From the NCBI RefSeq assembly GCF_033115175.1, contig NC_084831.1:11442540-11506539 (forward strand): DNA of 64,000 nucleotides, read 5' to 3'. Both the position numbers and the translations under genes were made by a program. Under the pieces are notes generated by a model. It made no database searches, was not told where the DNA came from, and saw nothing but the letters and a program-made list of their open reading frames with translations. The stretch comes from Lepus europaeus (taxonomy: Eukaryota > Chordata > Mammalia > Lagomorpha > Leporidae). Shown in pieces: positions 1 to 11,290 of the stretch; the stretch's first letter is position 1, and each line of letters opens with the position of its first letter.

Positions 1-242
1 GCAGGGGCCCTGGAATCTGCATGTGTCGGTGAGCCCTGGGCTGGGGTGCCCCAGACCGGAAGCAGAGCCCTAGAAAAGGGGCGGTCCTGGGGCGCAGAGC
101 TGGCCGGGACTGCACGTGCACCGGGGGCCTCCCGTGAGCCCTGGCGGGTCTGGCCTGGTCCCCACTGGGCCCCAGGGCTCCCGAGGGAGGCGGGGCACGG
201 ACCGGTGGGTGGGGCCTGGGGCCTGAGCCTGCGCACCTGCAG

Positions 243-2942
243 GAGAAGCTCAGCAAGATGAGGGCCAACGAGGGGAGGCTGGAGAGCGACCGGCGGCGCC
301 TGAAGGAGGTGCTGGACGCCTGCGAGGGCCGCGCCGTGAAGCTGGAGCTGCAGCGGCGCTCGCTCGAGGGGGAGCTGCAGCGCAGCCGCCTGGGCCTGAG
401 CGACCGCGAGGCGCGGGCCCAGCTCCTGCAGGACCGCGTGGACTCCCTGCAGAGACAGGTGGGTCGCTCCGAGGGTGCGCGTCGTCCCCATTTTACAGAG
501 AGGCAAACAGAGGCTCAGCGAAGGGCCAGCGTCGCTCAGGGTCTCGTAGCTAACAAAAGGCAGGGCTGGAATGAGCATTCAGGACCGTTTGCCGCTGGAG
601 CCTGCGCTCACAGGAGCCACGGGAGAGCAGTCAGAGGTGCAGGTTTCGCGGATTCTCTTCGGCCGGGGCTGCTGGGAGCTCAGCCCTAACTGGGATGTTG
701 GCTCACCCTGCTCGCACTGCACGGGCACCAGCCAGCTACAGGACAGCACGCTCGAGGGTCGTGGTGTTCCCAGCATGCAGGAGAGGGGAGCGAGGACAGA
801 CTGGCATCCGAGTCAGCCCGGCTGATGGGGCTCTGGGCCCGGGCAGTTAAGCAGCGGCAGGCTAGGGCCTGGGCTGGGTCTGTGGGAGCTCCTGGGAACA
901 TAGGGTGTCAGCCGCCGAGGCCCGGAGAGAGCTGGGAAGGCGTGGATCGGACTCGCCCAGTGGAGGCCGGGTGGGAGCGGAGCCCCTCGAGCACCTGCTC
1001 TGTCCTGCCAGGTGGCAGAGGGTGAGGTGAAGGCGAAGACCCTGCAGTTAACAGTGGAGCGGCTGAGCGCGGCCCTGGCCAAGCTGGAGGAGAGCGAGGG
1101 GGCCCTGCGGGACAAGGCGCAGGGCCTGACGGAGGCCCTGGCCCAGAGCAACGCCAGCCTCACCAGCAGCCAGGACAAGAACCTGCACCTGCAGAAGGCC
1201 CTGACGGCCTGTGAGCACGACCGCGAGGTGCTGCAGGTACCGGGGGGGGGGGGGGGGAGTCCAGGCTCCGGCTCTGTGACGCGGGAAAGGGCGGGCTGGG
1301 GGCGGGGGGGGACCCTGGTAAAGACCCAGCCAGTGGGACAGTCATTGGGAACCCTGAGGAGCCAATGAGGGCAGGCTTGGAGAGAGGGGCGGGTCCAATA
1401 CGGTATCAGCCAATGAAGGAAGCCCTGGGGGTTATGCCCAATAAGACCACAGCCTCCTAGTATAGGCTTTGGGGGCCTAGGAGCAGAGTTGATGGGAGAG
1501 GCAGGGTCCCAGTGGTTCCCACCTTAGGCAGGTCTGGACAAGCTGTGGGCTGGACTTGGCTGTCTGGTTCACCTTCCACGTGAGATCACACCTGTGTTAC
1601 GGACTGTGAACTGCCCCCGGGGCACAGAGTAGAGGGGAGACCTTGCCTCAGGGCTCCCAGACCAGCCGGCCCCATCAGCCCCTGTTCCCCAGGAGCGGCT
1701 GGACGCCACCCGGCAGGCTTTATCTGAGGCACGGAAGCAGAGCAGCTCCCTGGGCGAGCAGGTGCAGACGCTGCGGGGCGAGCTGGCGGACCTGGAGCTG
1801 CAGCGGGCGGAGGCCGAGGGCCAGCTGCAGCAGCTGCAGGAGGTGAGGGCCGGGGGCTCCTCTGTCCTCAGGATGGCCGGCGTTGGGACCTTCCCCTCCG
1901 CGGCTTCATCCCCAACCCTGTGCACTGAGCCCACACCTCCATTATACAGATGGAGAAACTGAGGCTCGGAAAGAGCTCTGTGGGCTCAGGAGACAGTTCT
2001 GCAACTCGGGCCTCAGTGGGCCAGAGGGGTGAGGGGCCTGCCTGGCTTCTGCCCTAGGTGCTGCGGCAGCGGCAGGAGGGCGAGGCTGCGGCTCTGCACT
2101 CGGTGCGGAAGCTGCAGGACGAGCGGCGGCTGCTGCAGGAGCATCTGGGCAGCCTGCAGCGCGCCCTGGCTCAGCTGGAGGCCGAGAAGCGCGAGGCGGA
2201 GCGCTCCGCCCTGCGGCTCGAGAAGGACCGCGTGGCCCTCCGGAGGACCCTGGACAAGGTGGGCTCCACGGGACCTCCCCGCACGCCCCCTTCCCGTGCA
2301 GCTGCCCCGGGGCCCGCATGAGCTCCTCCCCCGCTCTCCCTGCCCAGGTGGAGCGGGAGAAGCTTCGCAGCCACGAGGACTCTGTGCGGCTGAGCGCGGA
2401 GAAGGGCCGCCTGGACCGCACGCTCACGGGGGCGGAGCTGGAGCTGGCTGAGGCCCAGAGGCAGATCCAGCAGCTGGAGGTGCGGCCCCGCCCCCCAGCC
2501 TGACCCCCTCACTGCCCCTAGCCGGGGACCTGAATGCAAAGCAGTTCCAGGCAGAGCCCGCCACCCTCGCCACCTCACTGGTGGGGATGGGGGTCCCTGG
2601 GTCCCCTGATGGAGGGTTCACAGGTTCAGTGTCAGGGCCTGGAGATGCCGGCCGAGCAGGTTTCTTCTGCATTCCCCATCTGCACTGGCTGTATGCTTGT
2701 CACCCGACACCCCCATCACGGGCACAGGTGCACACACACACACCTGACACCCATCACACACACACATACACACACCTGACACCATCATACACACACACAC
2801 ACCTGACACCCATCACACACACATACACACACCTGACACCATCACACACACACACACACACCTGACACCCATCACACATGCACCTGACACCCATCACACA
2901 CCCACCTGACACCGATCTCACACACACACACACACCTGACAC

Positions 2943-2997
<55 letters not shown>

Positions 2998-3785
2998 GAG
3001 GCCAGAAGCCTCAGTGGCAGCCCCTCCCTGCAGGCCCAGGTGGTGGTCCTGGAGCAGAACCCCAGCCCCGCCCAGCTGGAGGCCGAGGAGCAGCAAAGGC
3101 AGGAGCTGCAGCAGGAGGTGGAGCGCCTGCGCAGTGCCCAGGTGCAGACGGAGCGCACGCTGGAGGCGCGGGAGCGGGTCCACCGCCAGAGGGTGCGTGG
3201 GCTGGAGGAGCAGGTAGGCAGGGTCCCCGCTCTGGGGGAGGCGGGGCCAGGGTGGGAATGTGGGGCTGCAGGGGTGGAGGGGGCAGCCGATGGCTCCCCA
3301 ACCTGAAAAGGGACCAGGGTGGATGGATGCTGGTATCAGTCCCTTCCGGCTCCACCACCAGGTGGGCCCCCTCGCTGGGTGGCACAGGTGCCTCGCTCAG
3401 AGGAGAGGCTGGGAGCACCGGCACCAGCCCAAGGGCCGCTCCTCCCTGACTGCCTGCGCCAAGCGCGTCTGCAGGGCACGGCTGCTCTGATCGGCCAGGC
3501 CTGGTCACGCCCAAGGGATGATGGGGGACAGGGTGGGAGTGGGGCAGCCCCAGGCTGCACACGAGAAGGGAGGGGGGCGCCCTGGCTCCCCATGACAGCA
3601 GGCTGTTCCCAAAACAGGCAGCCCCGGGTCCCGCCACGCCCGCCGTCTGTAAGTCAGGTGGGGGGGGGGGCTCGCTGCCCTCACGTCTCTGTCCCCAGGT
3701 GTCCACCCTGCAGGGGCAGCTGCAGCAGGAGCTGCGCAGGAGCTCAGCGCCCTTCTCCCCGCCCTCTGTCCCCGCCGAGAAGTGA
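243..3785 (+). CDS. CROCC: Rootletin, C-terminal part (seven last coding exons; 5' part lies left of the window)
   Basis: Coding exons are 243-458, 1012-1236, 1693-1842, 2058-2258, 2348-2479, 3034-3213 and 3699-3785 (TGA at 3783-3785), all with AG/GT borders. They give 396 residues of continuous Glu/Gln/Leu/Arg-rich heptad coiled coil, with pieces I recognise as rootletin such as ANEGRLESDRRRLKEVLDA, AQLEAEKREAERSALRLEKD and the short Ser/Pro tail RRSSAPFSPPS before the stop. Rootletin (about 2,017 residues in human) polymerises into the ciliary rootlet and links centrioles; these residues are roughly its last fifth. Every exon here is a multiple of three and every intron is phase 0. Introns hold MIR fragments and, at 2722-2998, a CA/CT-rich tandem repeat ending about 35 bp before an acceptor. 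Very sure of family; CROCC rather than CROCC2 follows from the sequence match and from the neighbours MFAP2, ATP13A2 and SDHB. Confidence 0.96.
480..575 (-). repeat. MIR fragment in a CROCC intron
   Basis: The core CCCCATTTTACAGAGAGGCA followed by an eroded 'gaggctcag...gggtctcgtagcta' tract matches antisense MIR, an ancient mammalian SINE. A second, shorter piece with 'ctgaggctcgg' lies at 1938-1990. Confidence 0.65.
2722..2998. repeat. (CA)n-rich tandem repeat with a (CT)n block in a CROCC intron
   Basis: About ten irregular units combine 'cctgacaccat(c)' with CACACA runs of varying length; a (TC)n run follows at about 2946-2973 and a (AC)n run at 2974-2997. The array ends about 35 bp before the acceptor AG at 3032-3033, so the pyrimidine-rich run sits where a branch point and polypyrimidine tract would act. 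Confidence 0.9.
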
Positions 3786-4145
3786 GCTCCCCCACTGGGC
3801 AGCCTGCAAGGCAGGGAGGAGCCGCCTCTGCCCGTGACCGCCCAGAGCTGGCGTGGAGGTGGGGGATCCCCAGGTCTCCAGGGACGAACCACTCTGGATT
3901 GTACAAGGTGGAGCGAAAGCTGGAAGCCTGGGCGAGCTCTTGTCTGGCCAGCCTGGAGCAGGGGCTCATGGGAAGGAGCAGGAGTCAGAGACGCAGGTCC
4001 TGTCTCTGGCTTCCCAGAAATCTCTCTGCCTTAGTTCAGAGCGTTTATTAGGAACCTCCTCAGAGTTACTGTATTTTTATACCTTTTTCTAATGTTAACA
4101 GTTGAGAACCGTGGTTTTTGTAATAAGAACCCATTTTCTAAAAAT
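3786..4145 (+). other. CROCC: CROCC 3'UTR (probable)
   Basis: The stretch follows the CROCC stop and becomes AT-rich at 4040-4140, as mammalian 3'UTR ends do. I see no AATAAA; the closest candidate is AATAAG at 4122-4127, so the poly(A) site near 4140 is an inference. Confidence 0.5.
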
Positions 4146-5100
4146 GGTGTTGCCAACAAGTCCCTTTCCTATACCAGAATGTGCCTTGTCCACCTGGGAG
4201 GCAGTGGACAGGCAGAGCCCTGGGCAGGGGGATGGGACCCCGGGAAGCAGTGTTGGGGAGGCTGGGGTTCCTGAGCCAGCCCCCCCACCTGCCCCGTTAA
4301 CCAGATGAGACTGTCGAGGCTTGGGGTTGACCCAGCCCGCAGCCTGCCCCTTTCCTAACGCTTTTTTGCCCTTTCTCTGGCCCCTCCTCTGGACAGTGGC
4401 CAACCAGGCAGCGTGGGGGCAAACTCAGGCTGAGGGGACCCCATGGGGCGGTCCTGGGCCCACCCATCTGAGCCTCACTGTGCTGGCCGGGAGGAGCCAG
4501 GCCGGCCAGTCCTGCCCTGCGCTGGCAGTGGCCCCCTGGGTGGTCCCTGATGCCCCTGGGCTCCCTTTCCCTTCCTGGAAGGTGGGGGTACCGTCTGCAG
4601 CACCCAGGCCTCGGTGGAGGGCGCAGAGCTCAGAGCTGGGTCCCCATGTGCGGGTCAGCGGGAGCAGTTACAGTGCGGGCCTGGTTTGTTCCTCTGTGCG
4701 GCCCGAGCCTTCCCCTCCAAGACGCAAGCCCTCAGCCTCAGGGTCTGAGCTGCCTCTGGCCTCAGCTCCACCCCCAACACACACATGTGTGCGTGTACAC
4801 ACACACACGCACCCCTTCTGCCTCCCTGGTGATGGGGCGCGTGCCCGCATCCACCAGCCGGGGTTCAGAAAGCGCCTCCCTGAAACCCATTTCCAGTACC
4901 CTGGCCCTGGGGGGTGGGTGTCAGGCCCACCCTGGGCAGGTCCGAGCAGACGCAGGGACAGGAGGCTGGGACGGCAGGGGTGAGGCCACCCATTCCGGTG
5001 AGCACCCTCTCCAAGGGGTAGGGAGCTGCTGGGGCGAGCAGCCAGTGTTGGAGGCCCCTGGCTGCCCCGCTGCACTCTGGACCAAAGAGGGACTGGACCT
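4146..5100. other. Intergenic stretch between the CROCC and MFAP2 3' ends
   Basis: About 1 kb of GC-rich sequence without a supported exon. The only structure I see is a short (CA)n run at about 4786-4812. Open frames here lack any recognisable protein. It separates two convergent transcription units. Confidence 0.6.
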
Positions 5101-5116
5101 TTTGTAAAAACTCATG

Positions 5117-5122
5117 TTTAAT
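5117..5122 (-). terminator. MFAP2: MFAP2 poly(A) signal ATTAAA
   Basis: On the - strand the sequence reads ATTAAA, the commonest variant poly(A) signal, about 330 bp after the MFAP2 stop at 5446 and inside a short AT-rich patch in otherwise GC-rich DNA. It is the only good candidate before the CROCC 3' end. Confidence 0.6.
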
Positions 5123-5445
5123 TTTGTATAAAACAAAAGTGGCCCATGCCCGGGAGATGGCCAGCTGGAGTGAGCTCACAGCCCATCTCGGGGGCTGTCC
5201 CCAGCGGGACGGAGAAGGCACATTGGGGTACAGGTCTCAGAGAGGCCTGAGATGTCCCCACCCAGGGGGCAGAGAGTGGCCCAGAGGGAGCCCCCACCCC
5301 ATGGTGGCCCAGGCGTGGCCCAGGCACCACAGCAGCCCCCGGGGCCTCAGTCCACCCACTGTTGACAGAGTAAGAGGTGGGGGTGGGGAGAGAAGCACCA
5401 GGTGAGGCAGCGCCTGGGGTCCAGGGCTGGGGTGCCCGCTCTGCC

Positions 5446-7700
5446 CTAGCAGCCCCCACAGCTCCTGGCGCAGGAGACCGCCACCGAGTGGCACAGGCCG
5501 CTGCTGGCCATCACACCGCACTTGGAGAACCTGTCCCGGCACAGGTCAGCTGTGGGGGGCAGGAAGGGGCAGGGGTCAGGGGCTTGGGGCCGAGGACAGA
5601 AGGGAGCGGGGAGGGGGTGGCGCAGGCTCTGGCCGTGGGCCCTGAGTTGGGCTCGGCCCACAGTAGGGGCGGGGGTGGCAGGCCGGGCAGCGCAGGGTCC
5701 GGGCTGAGGCCCTCCTACCTCGGAGGAGCTCCTCATGGGCACACACGGTGCGGACACAGATCTCCTTGTTGACGACGTACACGCGGCGGAGGCTGGGGGG
5801 ACACGGTCAGGGCAGGTCTCAGCCCCACCTTCACCCCCCCACCCAGGGGAGCCTTCCAGTCCAGCCTGGCCCAGGCTTAACCACAGGCAGGGTTCGCTGT
5901 CTCCCCAAACGCCCGCCTAGGTGGGTGGGAGCTGCCCTTCCCCCACCCCACCCCCGTCCCCCATGGTGGCTACGTGCCTGTGCCCACCTGTGCTCACCTG
6001 TAGAAGCAGACCTCGTTGAGACACTGTTTGCAAGGCTTGTGTATGGAGTAGAGGCGGGTGCACGGGTACTGCTCCTCTCGGCAGTCTGGGTGGCAGGCAG
6101 GGTTAGACCAGCGACCCCGGGGTCAGGTTGCAACCCCCAGCTCGGCCCATCTGAGACCCCAGGCTCATCCCAGACGCCAATACCCACACTTGGCTGGGGT
6201 GCCCCAAGGGATGTCTCTTAGGCAGCCTGGGCTCCCTGCCCCTCTGGCCCCACCTCTCCCTGCCCCTCCCCTGGCTGGGGCCAACGAAGCCAGGCCCAGG
6301 GGGGAGGGTGGGGTCTCCAGAGCTGCCTGGGGTGGGGGTGGGTGTTGGAGATGCCAATTGAAAGCAGAGGGTGGTGTGCAAGCTGCCCAGCGCCCCACGT
6401 CCCCACCAGCGGCCCGCACTCCCCAAGCTGGCCAGTCCACCAGCGCCGCCAGCTGCACCCCACACCCTGGGCCATGCCTTGGTTTCCCCAGCAGGCAGGA
6501 ACCTCTTACCAAGGGGCCCAGGCTCCGTGGGCTCTGTCTCCCCGTTTCCTGGTTCTGTCGGGGCAGGCGGGGGTCATGGAGTGAGGTCTATTCAGGGCGG
6601 GGCGGGTCCCCCTCCCCTCCCAGAGCTGGGGATGGGGAGCAGGGGCCTGTGGCCCACCTGGGGTGGGAACAGGGATGACTTCCTGTTGTACTTGCTGCTG
6701 GGACTGGAACTGGAACTGCTCCTCCTCCGAGGGCCGAGTGCTCATCTCTGCAACAGGGCCAGTGAGGGCTCCGCCCCTCCCTCCTCGCCCAGGCTCCCCA
6801 GCCAGGCTCCCCGCCCCAGCCTGGCCCTCCATCCTGCCCCAGCCCTTTACCGTGATATTCGTAGTAGTCCGGGGTTTCTGAGAGCAGAGGAAGGGGGAGT
6901 GAGTGTGAGTCAGGCTAGGCCCTAGCCCCAGGGGCGGGTGAGGCCACAGCTGAGCCAGGGCCCAACCCCTGGGGACCCCCATGAGCCAGCCCCTCCTGGT
7001 CCCCGGCAGAGGCACGCACAGCTGGGGAGCTGGTCAAGGGGGTGTCTGGGGACGGCACAGCCCTTACCGATTTGGTCGCCGTAGTGAGGGTACTGCCCAT
7101 GGTCAGGGAACGGCGGCAGCGGGTCCAGGTCGTATTGGCCCTGAGCCAGCAGGCCTGCTGTGGAGATGCAAGCCATGGGGGAGTGCCCCCCAGGGAGGAC
7201 AGCAGGGTCCTGGAGGTGGTCATCACAGGGCCGGGGACCTGCACCTGGACTCTTAGGCTCACAAGACCTCATTCTCCAGCCTCAGTTATAAAGGCCCTTC
7301 TGCAAGCTGGTCCTGTCAACCTCCCTGACCTCACCCTGTCCTGGGACGCCTGCTTGCCCCAGGGCCTTTGCGCAGGCCTCTTCCTGGGCCTGGGCCACCT
7401 GGGTGGCTTCTTCAATTTCAGGCCTCACCTTGAACTTCAGCTCTGCTGAGAGGCTGGCCCTGGCCCACCCGCCCTGTTGCTGCCATCACAGCACAGTCTA
7501 CTTGGTGACTGCTTGTTGTCCCTTTGCTGGGCTGGGGCACCAGGAGGGCAGGGCTTTGTCCAGCGGACAACAGGAGCTCCACGTGTGGCCGATGAGCCTC
7601 TACCAAAGCCCACTCCCCACTCCCCGGAGTGAGGGAGCCCCGCCCCCTGCCGGGGCCTCTTACCGGGCAGCAGGAGCAGGAAGAGGGAGGCAGCTCTCAT
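5446..7700 (-). CDS. MFAP2: Microfibril-associated protein 2 (MAGP-1), complete
   Basis: Coding exons in transcript order: 7700-7664, 7157-7068, 6877-6851, 6747-6658, 6554-6510, 6085-5998, 5792-5719, 5549-5446, all with GT-AG borders, giving 184 residues (human 183). The start MRAASLFLLLLPAG is a signal peptide. An acidic, Tyr-rich stretch (QYDLDPLPPFPD, DYYEY) and a Gln-rich stretch (QFQFQSQQQVQQE) follow; Tyr sulfation and transglutaminase cross-linking are known for this family. The C-terminal matrix-binding half, from DCREEQYPCTRLYS to SCARSCGGC, holds 13 cysteines. The protein is secreted and binds fibrillin and tropoelastin in elastic microfibrils. The gene converges on CROCC and is followed upstream by ATP13A2 on the same strand. 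Its ATG exon begins at an acceptor (exon start 7740), so at least one 5' non-coding exon must exist. Confidence 0.97.
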
Positions 7701-7937
7701 GGCCACGGAATGCAGAGGCCGGGGCTGTTTGTAGAGGCAGCTGAAAGGAGAGGAACATGGGAGCTGCGACCCAGGCCCGCAAGAGCCCGCTCTGTGCCTG
7801 GGGTCCTGCCTGCCAGGGGCCCTCAAAGAGGAGCCAGGCATCCGGACGGCCGAGGGCCGTGAGCAGGACCCACTCTGCAGGGACCCCCTGGGGCTGGCTC
7901 ACCAGGGCCAAGGCCTCCCACCTGGCTGCATGGCTGA

Positions 7938-8245
7938 TTTTTTTTTTAATTTATTTATTTTTAAGGCAAAGTTACAGAGTGGGCTGGGGGAGAGAGACAC
8001 AGGGAGATCTTCCATCAGTTGGTTCACTCCCTGTAACAGTGATGGCTAAGCCAGGCCGAAAGCCAGGAGCTTCCTCCAGGTCTCCCATGAAGGTGAAGGG
8101 GCCCCAGCACGTGGGCCATCCTCTGCTGCTTTCCCAGGTGCATGAGCAGGGACTGGAATCGGAGCAGCCGAGATTCGAACAGGCGCCCACGTGGGATGCC
8201 AGGATTGAAGGCAGTGGCTTCACCCGCTGCACCCCAGTGCTGGCC
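7938..8245 (-). mobile_element. C-SINE (lagomorph tRNA-derived SINE)
   Basis: Antisense copy in MFAP2 intron 1: T-rich tail (reverse of AAATAAATAAATT) at the left, then 'gttacagag', 'tggttcactccc', 'ggagcttcctcc', and the head 'agtgctggcc' at the right. Confidence 0.9.
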
Positions 8246-8826
8246 GCTACGTGGCTGGTCGACCCATGAGCACACCCCACGCTGCCCAGTCCTCTCGGGG
8301 CACCCCCAGCCCCATTCCTCACACCCGTGCCCACACCTCTGGGGGTGCCCAGTGCACTGCCTGTGTGGTTCCTTGTCCCCAGGCTCTTCCTCGAGACACC
8401 AGCCCTGCCCAGCTGACATCACAGCCGGGACCCAGCCGCGCCTGCCCAGCCCACCACCTGTTCCCAATTAGCCCCTCGGCCCTGAGCATCTTGCTTGGCA
8501 GGAAACCACATGCGGCGAGGGGCCCCGGAGCAGCCAGCGCCGGGCAGGGCTCCCAGCCCCCAGAAGACTCCGCTGCTGCCAGGCCGCCGGCCTCCCAAGA
8601 CCTGGCTGTCTGCGGCCCAGACCCAGGCACGAGACTGAGGCTGTCGCCGGCACAGCCGGAAGCACTCAGGGCGGAGCCTGCAAGGGGCGCCTCGGGCTCT
8701 GGGGGGCCTGGGCTGTGATGTGGCCAGCCCGGGGTGCTGCTGTGAGACCCTGTGGGAGTTGTGGGGGGGCTGGGCCGTGATCAAGTCCCTAATAGCGTCC
8801 CATCGCTGGTCTTGGCGACCACTGCA

Positions 8827-10065
8827 AGTGTGTGTGTGTGTGTGTGCTGGCCCATCTGTCCAGGAGTGTGTGTGTGTGCTGGCCCATCTGTCCAGGGGTG
8901 TGTGTGTGTGTGTGTGCTGGCCCATCTGTCCAGGGGTGTGTGTGTGTGTGTCCAGGAGTGTGTGTGTGTGTGCTGGCTCATCTGTCCAGGAGTGTGTGTG
9001 TGTGCTGGCTCATCTGTCCAGGAGTGTGTGTGTGTGTGTGTGCTGGCCTATCTGTCCAGGAGTGTGTGTGTGTCCAGGAGTGTGTGTGTGTGTGTGTGTG
9101 CTGGCCCATCTGTCCAGGAGTGTGTGTGTGTGTGCTGGCCTATCTGTCCATGAGTGTGTGTGTGTGTGTCCAGGAGTGTGTGTGTGTGTGTGCTGGCTCA
9201 TCTGTCCAGGAGTGTGTGTGTGTTGGCCCATCTGTCCAGGAGTGTGTGTGTGTGTGTGTGTGCTGGCCCATCTGTCCAGGAGTGTGTGTGTGTGTGTGCT
9301 GGCCTATCTGTCCAGGAGTGTGTGTGTGTGTCCAGGAGTGTGTGTGTGTGTGTGTGCTGGCTCATCTGTCCAGGAGTGTGTGTGTGTGCTGGCCTATCTG
9401 TCCAGGAGTGTGTGTGTGTGTGTGCTGGCCCATCTGTCCAGGAGTGTGTGTGTGTGTGCTGGCCCATCTGTCCAGGAGTGTGTGTGTGTCCAGGAGTGTG
9501 TGTGTGTGTGTGTCCAGGAGTGTGTGTGCTGGCCCATCTGTCCAGGAGTGTGTGTGTGTGTCCAGGAGTGTGTGTGTGTGTGTCCAGGAGTGTGTGTGCT
9601 GGCCCATCTGTCCAGGAGTGTGTGTGTGTGTGTCCAGGAGTGTGTGTGTGTGTGTGTCCAGGAGTGTGTGTGCTGGCCCATCTGTCCAGGAGTGTGTGTG
9701 TGTGTGTCCAGGAGTGTGTGTGTGTGTGTGTTGGCCCATCTGTCCAGGAGTGTGTGTGTGTGTGTCCAGGAGTGTGTGTGTGTGTCCAGGAGTGTGTGTG
9801 TGTGTGTGTCCAGGAGTGTGTGTGTGTGCTGGCCCATCTGTCCAGGAGTGTGTGTGTGTGTGTGTGCTGGCTCATCTGTCCAGGAGTGTGTGTGTGTGTG
9901 CTGGCCCATCTGTCCAGGAGTGTGTGTGTGTGTGTGCTGGCCCATCTGTCCAGGAGTGTGTGTGTGTGTGTGTGCTGGCCCATCTGTCCAGGAGTGTGTG
10001 TGTGTGTGTGCTGGCCCATCTGTCCAGGAGTGTGTGTGTGTGTGTGCTGGCTCATCTGTCCACGA
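8827..10065. repeat. GT-rich minisatellite, about 1.24 kb, in MFAP2 intron 1
   Basis: Units of CTGGCCCATCTGTCCAGGAG followed by (TG)4-10 repeat more than 30 times, with shorter units that lack 'ctggcccatct' (just TCCAGGAG plus (TG)n). The TG run length varies from unit to unit, and CCC/CTC and CCA/CTA variants mark subfamilies. Very long open frames in both directions (over 400 codons) arise because the unit lacks stops; they are not genes. Length polymorphism is likely. Confidence 0.97.
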
Positions 10066-10479
10066 GGGTCCCCTCCCTGTCCCAGCACCGGAAGTTCCTC
10101 TAGCCGACTGAAACCCTAACTTGGCTCCCTCTTCCCCGGGAGGGGAGGTAGGGGCAGGGGGGCCCTGCGGATGCGGGGGGAGCATCGGCTGCCCTCAGTC
10201 CTGGGCGGCTTTGCTGTTGGCCTTTTCAGCCATCAAGACCTCACTGTGGTGGGCGTGGGCGCCCCCATCCCCTACCCCACCCCCCTTCTGTAAACCCTCA
10301 GCCTCCGCCCCAAAGCACCCCCACCCCCACCCAGGCCTGGACAGCAGTGCCAGTGGAGCTGTCACTTCTCAGGAGCCCCTGAGTTGGGGACGGGGATGGG
10401 GGTGGGGGTGCTCTCTGCGCTGGGTGGAGTCTTCCTCCCCCTGCTGAAGGCTGGGCCGGACCCAGGCTCACTAGGGGTG
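10066..10479. other. MFAP2 intron 1, no further feature seen
   Basis: GC-rich unique sequence between the GT minisatellite and the CpG island. I see no exon, RNA gene or SINE in it. Confidence 0.5.
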
Positions 10480-11290
10480 GGCTGCGGGGCCCGGGGTCCC
10501 TCCCAGCCCTAAGCACTTTTCCACCGCGGCCTCTGGGGCTGCCCCGCCCCCACCCGGCCCCCTCGCCCTGGCGGTGCTGGGGGAGGGAGCGCAGGAGCCC
10601 CAGGCCGGCTCTGCCTCGGGGAGGCCGGGCTGGGCGCCCACCGCCCACCCCGCCGAGAGCAGATGTGCAGCCCGCACAGCTGGGAGCAGTCAGCGCGGCC
10701 CACGTCTCTCGCGTCGCTTTGTCTCTGCGTCTCTCTGGCCTCCCCGGCAGAACAAAGCCGCCCCTTCCCTCGACGCCCCCACGGAGGGCTCCCCCAAACC
10801 CAGGCTCCCCGCTCTCCCCCACGGTGACCCCGCAATCTCCAGGTGGCCCCTTCACATCAGCTCTGAAGGCCCCGCGATCGGGGTCTCCAGGCTCCGGGGT
10901 CTCCGGCAGCCCACCCCCACCCCGTTTCGGGGGTCCTCCGATGCCCCGGCTCGCACCCCGAGCCTCCGCCCCCTGGCCCCGAGCGCCAGGCCCGCACCTA
11001 CCTGTCCGGGTCACTCCGCCGCCCGCTCCGAGTCCGACGCGGAGCTGCCCCTTGGCCCGCTCCGAGCCCCCCTCTGGGCCCCCGACGGGGCCGACGCCCG
11101 CCCCCCAGCCCCGGAGCCGCTGGGTCCTAACGCGAGGCGCCGCCCGGGCTGCCACGCCGCGCCCTCGGGGCTGCAGCCTCCATGGGGCAGGCCCTGGGCG
11201 GAGGTGTTGCCCACGGGGCTTCGCTTCCGCCAAGCGCTCCCCGCGGGTCTGCCCGGGACTCCGGTGATGGGCGAAGTGGCCACTGGCCCT
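10480..11290 (-). promoter_or_regulatory. MFAP2: CpG island, probable MFAP2 promoter
   Basis: This block is very GC-rich with many CpG dinucleotides, unlike the flanks. It holds a good - strand splice donor at 11002/11001 (GACAG|GTAGG) and lies about 3.3 kb upstream of the MFAP2 ATG exon, as expected for the promoter and first exon. No TATA box is evident. The 373-codon open frame through it is a by-product of GC content. Confidence 0.65.
11002..11150 (-). other. MFAP2: Probable non-coding exon 1 of MFAP2
   Basis: The 3' end is set by a strong - strand donor (G|GTAGGT) at 11002/11001, which would splice to the acceptor at 7740 in front of the ATG exon. The 5' end is only a guess within the CpG island. 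No coding potential is claimed. Confidence 0.5.

Noticed and set aside
3011-3892. 293-codon - strand frame antisense to the CROCC end
   Set aside because: It is a shadow of GC-rich CROCC exons and 3'UTR with no recognisable protein.
8720-10111. Open frames of up to 463 codons on + and about 300 on -
   Set aside because: They are translations of the GT-rich minisatellite, with no introns, no homology and low-complexity Cys/Val or Thr/His peptides.
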